NCBI GenBank assembly: GCA_045576675.1
Contig: JAZNGX010000018.1
Span: 1 to 7,146, forward strand
Reading direction: 5' to 3'
DNA: 7,146 bases
From: JAZNGX01 sp045576675
GTDB taxonomy: Bacteria; Bacillota; Clostridia; Monoglobales; Firm-18
The notes under the pieces are model-generated. The model saw only the letters and a list, made by a program, of their open reading frames with translations, was not told where the DNA came from and searched no databases. How positions within the stretch are numbered: position 1 is the stretch's first letter; each line of letters begins with the position of its first letter. Made by a program: the position numbers and the translations under genes. Shown here in pieces: positions 1 to 4,648 of the stretch.

Positions 1-83
1 ATCAAATAGTTCGTAAAACAACGAGCTTTACTTTGTGTACCAAAAATTAATAAGATTTCTAAAAAATTATCCACATTTTGGGC
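1..83. other. AT-rich left edge with no identifiable gene
   Basis: This stretch lies downstream of the ftsZ terminator. All three plus-strand frames hit stops within the first 50 bases (a TAG at 7-9, a TAA at 13-15, a TAA at 48-50). The minus strand shows no ATG with a ribosome binding site. A weak 7-bp stem (8-14 with 21-27, loop 15-20) is followed by a T-rich run on the plus strand, so it could be the terminator of a convergent gene ending just off the window, but that is speculative. A sequence matching the DnaA-box consensus lies at 67-75 and is listed separately. Confidence 0.5.
67..75 (+). promoter_or_regulatory. DnaA-box consensus match (TTATCCACA), single site
   Basis: The nonamer TTATCCACA matches the classical DnaA box TTATNCACA exactly. 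It is isolated in the AT-rich gap beyond the ftsZ terminator. No cluster of boxes, no dnaA or dnaN gene and no unwinding-element array is nearby, so an origin is not supported. It could titrate or bind DnaA, or it could be chance. Confidence 0.25.
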
Positions 84-139
84 AGAAAAAGAGGGCGTTG
101 CCTCAATTAAGTGAAAAATCACTTATTGAGACACGCCCT
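84..139 (-). terminator. Intrinsic terminator of the ftsZ operon
   Basis: Read on the minus strand just after ftsZ, this is a long hairpin. An outer 7-bp stem (133-139 with 92-98, GC-rich GGGCGU/ACGCCC core) is followed by a small internal loop. A further 12 bp (119-130 with 102-107 and 109-114, one bulged base at 108) closes on a 4-base loop at 115-118. A T-run on the transcribed strand (complement of A86-90) follows directly. The stem begins 15 nt past the ftsZ stop. The plus-strand reading of the hairpin is followed by an AT-rich tract, so it may also stop convergent transcription. Confidence 0.85.
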
Positions 140-154
140 TAATTTATTTATGTA

Positions 155-1267
155 TTATTTCTTATTGAAAAAGAACGGCGGAACATCAATATCATCATCT
201 AAAATAGTTGTACTGATAATTCTTTCGTTAGCTTTCTCAGGCTCATGGCTTACATTAACAAACTGAGGCTGTTCCTGAGCAGCAACCATCGGCTGAGCAT
301 TATCCGCATTGCCTGCATCAAAGCCTGTTGCAACAACAGTAACTTCAATTTCATCACCAAGATTTTCTTTGATAACTGCACCAAAGATAAATTCAGCATC
401 AACATCGGCAAGCTCCTGAACCATTTCGTTACACTTACTGATTTCAAGCATACCAAGGTTAGCACCTGAAATATTAAGGATAATACCCTTAGCACCGGCA
501 ATTGATGTTTCAAGAAGCGGACTGTTGATAGCCATTCTTGTAGCTTCCTCTGCTCTGTTTTCACCAGAAGCTCTGCCGACACCCATATGTGCAAAGCCTG
601 TATTTTTCATTACAGTCTTAACATCAGCAAAGTCAAGATTGATAAGACCGGGAAGAACGATAAGCTCTGCAATACCCTGAACGCCCTGTCTTAATACATC
701 ATCGGCAATTTTAAACGATTCTGTGAAAGCAACGTTTTTCTGATTCTGAGCCATTTCCAAAAGCTTGTCATTAGGGATAACAACAAGTGAATCTGAATTA
801 GCTTTAAGCTCCATGATACCGTTTTCTGCCTGTTTCATACGCTTTTTGCCTTCAAAAGTAAATGGCTTTGTAACAATTGAAATTGTAAGAATGCCCATTT
901 CCTTTGCAACGCTTGCAACAACAGGAGCAGCACCTGTACCTGTACCGCCGCCCATTCCGGCTGTAACAAATACCATATCTGCACCCTTTAGTGCTGTGGC
1001 AATTTCTTCACGGCTTTCTTCAGCCGCCTTTTTACCTATTTCAGGGTTAGCACCTGCACCAAGACCCTTTGTTAGCTTTTCACCAATCTGAATTTTTTTT
1101 GCAGTTGCACTTTTTTTAAGCTGCTGGCTATCTGTATTAACAGAAAGAAACTCAACAGTATCAAAGCCTGTTGCAATCATTCTGTCAACAGCGTTGTTAC
1201 CGCCACCGCCAACACCTACAACCTTAATATTAGCTGACTGAGTGTTTTCAATCTCAAGCTCTATCAT
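155..1267 (-). CDS. ftsZ: Cell division protein FtsZ
   Basis: FtsZ is the tubulin-like GTPase that polymerises at mid-cell into the Z ring and recruits the divisome. The protein is 370 aa, a normal length. Visible features are the N-terminal nucleotide-binding glycine run (VGVGGGGNNAV, residues 17-27), the tubulin signature GGGTGTG (106-112), and the T7-loop catalytic motif NLDFADV with N210, D212 and D215. A variable linker spans about 318-353, and a C-terminal peptide (about 357-370) contains DIDVPPF. That peptide ends FFFNKK instead of the FLR(N/R)R type ending usual for docking to FtsA or SepF. The ATG start is supported by GGGAGG at 1277-1282, 9 nt upstream. It is the last gene of the cluster, with its own promoter at 1335-1363 plus probable read-through from sbp. 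No ftsA lies beside it. Identification is essentially certain. Confidence 0.98.
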   Translation of the reverse strand: MIELEIENTQSANIKVVGVGGGGNNAVDRMIATGFDTVEFLSVNTDSQQLKKSATAKKIQIGEKLTKGLGAGANPEIGKKAAEESREEIATALKGADMVFVTAGMGGGTGTGAAPVVASVAKEMGILTISIVTKPFTFEGKKRMKQAENGIMELKANSDSLVVIPNDKLLEMAQNQKNVAFTESFKIADDVLRQGVQGIAELIVLPGLINLDFADVKTVMKNTGFAHMGVGRASGENRAEEATRMAINSPLLETSIAGAKGIILNISGANLGMLEISKCNEMVQELADVDAEFIFGAVIKENLGDEIEVTVVATGFDAGNADNAQPMVAAQEQPQFVNVSHEPEKANERIISTTILDDDIDVPPFFFNKK

Positions 1268-1290
1268 TAGTAAAATCCTCCCAAAATTAT

Positions 1291-1313
1291 TTTAAATCGT
1301 CCCACGATTAAAT
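1291..1313 (-). repeat. Inverted repeat in the ftsZ leader (AATCGT-CCC-ACGATT)
   Basis: A perfect 6-bp inverted repeat (1295-1300 with 1304-1309) is separated by 3 bases. Two more pairs lie beyond a single mismatch (1292-1293 with 1311-1312). It sits between the ftsZ promoter and its ribosome binding site, at about +15 to +37 of the predicted transcript. It could be a DNA operator or a small mRNA hairpin with a GGG loop. The GTGGGA it contains resembles half of an MraZ-type site, but only one copy is present. Confidence 0.45.
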
Positions 1314-1334
1314 ATTACAAATTTATTACACTCT

Positions 1335-1363
1335 ATTATATACAATTTTTTTGCTTTTGTAAA
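1335..1363 (-). promoter_or_regulatory. Sigma-A-type promoter of ftsZ
   Basis: On the minus strand the -35 element is TTTACA (1358-1363), the spacer is exactly 17 bp (1341-1357) and the -10 is a perfect TATAAT (1335-1340). Transcription should start near 1328, giving a leader of about 60 nt that includes the inverted repeat at 1291-1313. It lies wholly in the 113-nt gap between sbp and ftsZ, so ftsZ can be expressed independently of the upstream genes. No terminator is visible between sbp and this promoter. Confidence 0.8.
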
Positions 1364-1380
1364 GTATATTTATAAATTTT

Positions 1381-1737
1381 TTACAAGTTTTTTGTTTCGT
1401 TTTTCGACACATACTTTTCAAGCAAAAATCTTCGTATAATAGCGAAGTTTTGGAAAATTCTTGTTCCGAACACAACAACAGCCGCCACCGTCATATCAAC
1501 ATTAAGAAGTGAGCCGACATAAGTGAGAATAGCAGCAATAAATGCATTACCAAAAAAGCCTGTTAAAAAAATCTTCATTTTAAAACTGTTGTTTGCAGTT
1601 GCCGCAAGACCACCGAACACAGAGTCAATACCTGCAAGGATTGCAATGGCAACAAACTTGGAAGCCTGAAGCGAAAATGTATACGGAAGAAACAATGCAC
1701 AGGCAATACCAATTAAAAGACACAGAATTACAAACAC
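1381..1737 (-). CDS. sbp: Small basic protein Sbp (DUF1290 family membrane protein)
   Basis: A 118-aa, strongly hydrophobic integral membrane protein resembling Bacillus Sbp, which is encoded just before ftsA-ftsZ in that genus. About four membrane segments are visible (roughly residues 2-18, 27-46, 55-78 and 81-101). The family-like stretches are AILAGIDSVFGG (32-43), KIFLTGFFGN (55-64) and GTRIFQNFAIIRR (91-103), followed by a short basic tail. The biochemical role is unknown in the family; its constant linkage to division genes suggests a part in division or envelope organisation (inference). The start is GTG: GGGAGG at 1746-1751 lies 8 nt upstream. The overlapping ATG one base earlier is in another frame and stops after three codons. 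The gene begins 1 nt after the DUF881 stop codon, which implies translational coupling. Confidence 0.9.
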   Translation of the reverse strand: MFVILCLLIGIACALFLPYTFSLQASKFVAIAILAGIDSVFGGLAATANNSFKMKIFLTGFFGNAFIAAILTYVGSLLNVDMTVAAVVVFGTRIFQNFAIIRRFLLEKYVSKNETKNL

Positions 1738-1738
1738 A

Positions 1739-2506
1739 TTAATTTCCTCCCTTTTTTATTTCAGCATTTGCGTCAGTTGCTGACGGCACTGCATATTTAA
1801 AGTTTAACGAACCGGTGTACGGCCCTATTTTCATTGCACTGACCTTTTTTACCTCAACGTCAATTCCGTAGAAGGTAAGATTATCCACAACACCGTTTCG
1901 CATAAGCAAAGCATTTTCTAAGTTTGTCGGGTCACCGATTGCAGTAATAACATATGGCACGGAATAACGGTTGTTGTTTATACTTACCGTTGAGCCGGCA
2001 CAGCGTATTTCACTTGTTGACACAATACGCTCACCGTTTAAAGAGATAGCCTCCGCACCGGCATCTCTCAATTCATTTACAACCTGAAGTATATCGAGGT
2101 CGTGTATTATATATGCATTGGCATTTTCCACAAGATTTGTTGTTGCAACACTGTCGTTCAAAGTGACCTGAACGCCTGCACCCTCAACATTTGTAAGACC
2201 TGCAAGAAGCTCTGCTCTTTGAAGCTGTGTAAGCAAGGTTTGCGAATAACTGTCAGACTGTGCCGCATCCTGCTGGAATGATTCAATGTCCTGCTTTGCC
2301 TGCAAAAGCTGCTTATAAAGCTCTGCATTTTTCTCCTGTTCGTTTTTTAATTCCACGGCAAGATTATCCGCTCGAAGCTTATCTGTACTGCCGGTTTTGT
2401 TTATTTCGTTAACACTTTTAATCTGCATTGTAACAAAAAACGCAAGTATAAGACACACTATACCCATTGATACATTTGCAGAGCCGAAGAATTTTTTAAA
2501 ATTCAT
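1739..2506 (-). CDS. DUF881 family protein (YlxW/YlxX-like), membrane-anchored coiled coil
   Basis: A 255-aa protein with a short cytoplasmic N-terminus, one membrane segment (about residues 11-28), a predicted coiled coil (about 43-100, rich in K, E, Q and L heptads) and an extracytoplasmic DUF881 domain (about 100-245). The domain carries family-like stretches such as AGLTNVEGAGVQVTLND (102-118), DAGAEAISLNGERI (148-161), a Cys-Ala-Gly (169-171) and ITAIGDP (187-193). Its molecular function is unknown. Bacillus carries two such genes (ylxW, ylxX) between divIB and sbp; here there is one in the same place. The reading frame extends to a GTG at 2575 that would overlap ftsQ by 29 nt. I prefer the ATG at 2506 because AAGGAAGG (2517-2524) lies 10 nt upstream and the protein then starts just before its membrane segment. 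The last codons contain the ribosome binding site of sbp. Confidence 0.9.
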   Translation of the reverse strand: MNFKKFFGSANVSMGIVCLILAFFVTMQIKSVNEINKTGSTDKLRADNLAVELKNEQEKNAELYKQLLQAKQDIESFQQDAAQSDSYSQTLLTQLQRAELLAGLTNVEGAGVQVTLNDSVATTNLVENANAYIIHDLDILQVVNELRDAGAEAISLNGERIVSTSEIRCAGSTVSINNNRYSVPYVITAIGDPTNLENALLMRNGVVDNLTFYGIDVEVKKVSAMKIGPYTGSLNFKYAVPSATDANAEIKKGGN

Positions 2507-2546
2507 TTTAGATAAGCCTTCCTTTCTATAATTTACCGCATATTTT

Positions 2547-3329
2547 TTAATACTGCTTATATACTGCCTTGTCACCGCTGCTTACATTAAGATAGCCGCG
2601 TATGTTTTCGCCAAGCTTTTCTGCTGTTTTAACAGTTAAAAATCCTATCTTATAATCAAGCACGTTGTTTTCACCAACATAAACCTCAAGCTTGTTGTCA
2701 ATCGTAATTGAAAGATTATGACTGTCAGGAATGTTAATAAGGGTTGTTTTTTCTATAAGACCATTTTTCGCAAGCACTTTATAAAGGTCAATTATAAACT
2801 CTGCCTTTTCCTCGTCCTTGGATTTTATTATTTCTCCCTGAACATATTTTTCAATGTTAAAATTTTCAATAAGCGGCACTGCATTCTGCGGCGGCATCTT
2901 ATTCTGCTCAAGCATTTTGCCTTTGTCATCAACATATATATATGTATCAGAATACTTTATATATCCCGAAACCTTACATTCAGTAACATCAATATGAATT
3001 GTTGCAGGAAATTTCCTTGCAATTTTAACTTCAGACACATAAGGCAATTCTTCTATGCATCGTTTAGCTTTTTTAACGCTTGTCCGAAAAACGTTTCTTC
3101 CGTAACCAATCGTTGAGGCACTTATAACCTCTCGCTCGGTAAGCACCGAAGTGCCTGACACATTGATTTTATTTATTTTAAACCACGGTGCAAAAAACAA
3201 TATGCACATAAACACAGCTAACAGAAACAGAATAAAAAGAATTTTTCTGTTTCTGCGATTACGGCGTATTCTCTTTTTATAATCCTTTATGCGGACAGTT
3301 TTTTCCGCATTGTATCTTGTGGTTTCCAT
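2547..3329 (-). CDS. ftsQ: Cell division protein FtsQ/DivIB
   Basis: A bitopic divisome protein (260 aa) that in bacteria forms a complex with FtsL/DivIC-type proteins and links septal peptidoglycan synthesis to division. The N-terminus is short and very basic (residues 9-29, many K and R), followed by one membrane segment (about 29-48). The POTRA domain (about 50-118) opens with FKINKINVSGTSVLTEREV and includes YVSEVKIARKFPATIHIDV (97-115). A beta-type extracellular domain reaches the C-terminus (about 120-258). Its order of domains and its place between murA and the DUF881/sbp pair match DivIB of Bacillus and Clostridia. The ATG start has AAAGGAAG about 7 nt upstream. Only 13 nt separate it from the murA stop, so it belongs to the same operon. 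Confidence 0.92.
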   Translation of the reverse strand: METTRYNAEKTVRIKDYKKRIRRNRRNRKILFILFLLAVFMCILFFAPWFKINKINVSGTSVLTEREVISASTIGYGRNVFRTSVKKAKRCIEELPYVSEVKIARKFPATIHIDVTECKVSGYIKYSDTYIYVDDKGKMLEQNKMPPQNAVPLIENFNIEKYVQGEIIKSKDEEKAEFIIDLYKVLAKNGLIEKTTLINIPDSHNLSITIDNKLEVYVGENNVLDYKIGFLTVKTAEKLGENIRGYLNVSSGDKAVYKQY

Positions 3330-3342
3330 CCGTTATCTTCCT

Positions 3343-4596
3343 TTATATACGAATTATATCTGCACCTAAGTTTTTAAGATTATGTTCAAAGCATTCATAT
3401 CCACGGTCAAGATGCCACAGTCCGTTTACAGTGGTTGTGCCATACGCATTAAGACCCGCAAGCACCAGTGCCGCAGCACCTCGCAAATCGCAAGCGGTAA
3501 CACACGCACCCTGAAGCTGTTTCACACCTCGGACAACTGCAATTTTATCCTTTATTATTATGTCTGCACCCATTCTGTTAAGCTCCGGAATGTGCTTGAA
3601 GCGTCCCGAAAAGATGTTTTCCTCTATGACGCTTGTGCCATCTGCAACAGACAAAAGCGTTGTAATAAGTGCCTGAGCATCAGTAGGAAATCCGGGATGC
3701 GGCATTGTTGAAACGCAGCTTACTGCTTTTAGCCTTTCGGGGCAGTTTACTGCAACATAATCTGCACCTGTTGCAACGCCTGCACCGCATTGTTCAAAGA
3801 CAGACAAAACAGGCTTTAACGCCTCAGGGCATACCCCTGTTGCTTTTACACTGCCTCCTGTCACTGCCGCAGCCGTAAGATACGTTGCAGCGACAATTCT
3901 GTCACCCATAACAGAATACTCACAGGAATCAAAACTGTCAACACCGTTTATAGTAACTGTTCCTGTTCCTGCTCCGCTTATATCTGCACCGACACTGTTT
4001 AAAAAGCCCTGCAAATCCACTATTTCAGGCTCGCGTGCAGCATTATAAATTTTTGTTGTTCCTTTTATAACGCTGGCAAGCAGCATTATATTCTCTGTAG
4101 CACCAACGCTTGGAAAATCCAGATACACATCTCCGCTATGCAGCTTTTCGCCATCACAGAAAATATATCCGTTCATTTCTTCAATTTGCACTCCAAGCGT
4201 TTTAAATGCCTTAAGATGAAGGTCAATAGGTCTTGGGCCAAGCTCACATCCACCGGGCATTGAAATCACTGCATTTTTACACCGTGCAAGCACAGCACCT
4301 GTAAAAATCACAGACGAACGCATTTCACGCATAAGGTCTTCCTTTATCTCACCGCAGCATATGTCAGACGAATCTATAACAGCGTCATTGCCTTCAAGCT
4401 CAACCGAACAGCCAAGCTCCTTTAAAATATCAAACGAAGCATAAACATCTTTAATAAGCGGGCAGTTATGTATAATACTCTTGCCACCGTTAATAACCGT
4501 TGCTGCAAGTATTGGCAAGACGGAATTTTTCGCCCCCTGAATTTTCACTTCACCCAAAAGCTTTTTGCCACCGTTTACCACAATTGTGTTATTCAT
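3343..4596 (-). CDS. murA: UDP-N-acetylglucosamine 1-carboxyvinyltransferase (MurA)
   Basis: A cytoplasmic enzyme that transfers enolpyruvate from phosphoenolpyruvate to UDP-GlcNAc, the first committed step of peptidoglycan synthesis and the target of fosfomycin. The protein is 417 aa, matching the family. Key residues are the K23-N24 pair in GAKNSVLP (21-28), R93 in MRSS (92-95), and the catalytic Cys117 in PGGCELGPRPIDLHL (114-128). Cys, rather than Asp, predicts a fosfomycin-sensitive active site. GFPTDAQ (302-308, D306), DLRGAAALV (370-378) and HLDRGYE (395-401, R398) are also present. The frame extends six codons further to a TTG at 4614, but the GGAGG at 4604-4608 lies inside that extension and 7 nt before the ATG at 4596, which fixes the start. 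Firmicutes often have two MurA paralogues; which one this is cannot be told here. Its ribosome binding site lies in a hairpin (4604-4640). Confidence 0.97.
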   Translation of the reverse strand: MNNTIVVNGGKKLLGEVKIQGAKNSVLPILAATVINGGKSIIHNCPLIKDVYASFDILKELGCSVELEGNDAVIDSSDICCGEIKEDLMREMRSSVIFTGAVLARCKNAVISMPGGCELGPRPIDLHLKAFKTLGVQIEEMNGYIFCDGEKLHSGDVYLDFPSVGATENIMLLASVIKGTTKIYNAAREPEIVDLQGFLNSVGADISGAGTGTVTINGVDSFDSCEYSVMGDRIVAATYLTAAAVTGGSVKATGVCPEALKPVLSVFEQCGAGVATGADYVAVNCPERLKAVSCVSTMPHPGFPTDAQALITTLLSVADGTSVIEENIFSGRFKHIPELNRMGADIIIKDKIAVVRGVKQLQGACVTACDLRGAAALVLAGLNAYGTTTVNGLWHLDRGYECFEHNLKNLGADIIRI

Positions 4597-4601
4597 TGCT
4601 A

Positions 4602-4643
4602 CACCTCCGAACAATTACATTATATGCAACTGTTTGGAGGGTG
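4602..4643 (-). promoter_or_regulatory. Long hairpin sequestering the murA ribosome binding site
   Basis: In the mRNA, bases 4640-4624 pair with 4604-4620 around a 3-base loop (4621-4623). Of 17 positions, 14 are Watson-Crick pairs, two are G-U wobbles (4614/4630 and 4617/4627) and one is a C-A mismatch (4609/4635). Two more pairs are possible past a bulged C (4642-4643 with 4602-4603). The 3' arm contains GGAGG (4604-4608), the murA Shine-Dalgarno sequence. No U-run follows, so it is not a standard intrinsic terminator. The 5' arm starts 8 nt after the PBP stop codon, close enough for a terminating ribosome to melt it. Translational coupling is therefore a reasonable inference. Confidence 0.7.
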
Positions 4644-4648
4644 GTGAA

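Noticed and set aside
8..34. Weak plus-strand hairpin followed by a T-rich run, possibly the terminator of a convergent gene
   Set aside because: The stem is only 7 bp with one wobble, the T-run is interrupted, and no coding sequence can be recognised in the few bases to its left.
1300..1306. MraZ binding site (GTGGGA) in the ftsZ leader
   Set aside because: MraZ operators consist of several direct repeats of GTGGG at fixed spacing. Only one copy is present here, and no mraZ gene is in the window.
1384..1400. Possible terminator between sbp and ftsZ
   Set aside because: The sequence after the sbp stop is AT-rich with no GC stem, so read-through into ftsZ is more likely than termination.
2507..2575. 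Upstream GTG start for the DUF881 protein (23 extra residues, overlapping ftsQ)
   Set aside because: There is no Shine-Dalgarno sequence before the GTG at 2575 and it would overlap the end of ftsQ by 29 nt. The ATG at 2506 has AAGGAAGG at a workable spacing and begins just before the membrane segment.
4597..4614. TTG start at 4614 for murA
   Set aside because: The extension contains the GGAGG ribosome binding site itself. Starting at the ATG at 4596 gives the family's normal length and N-terminus.
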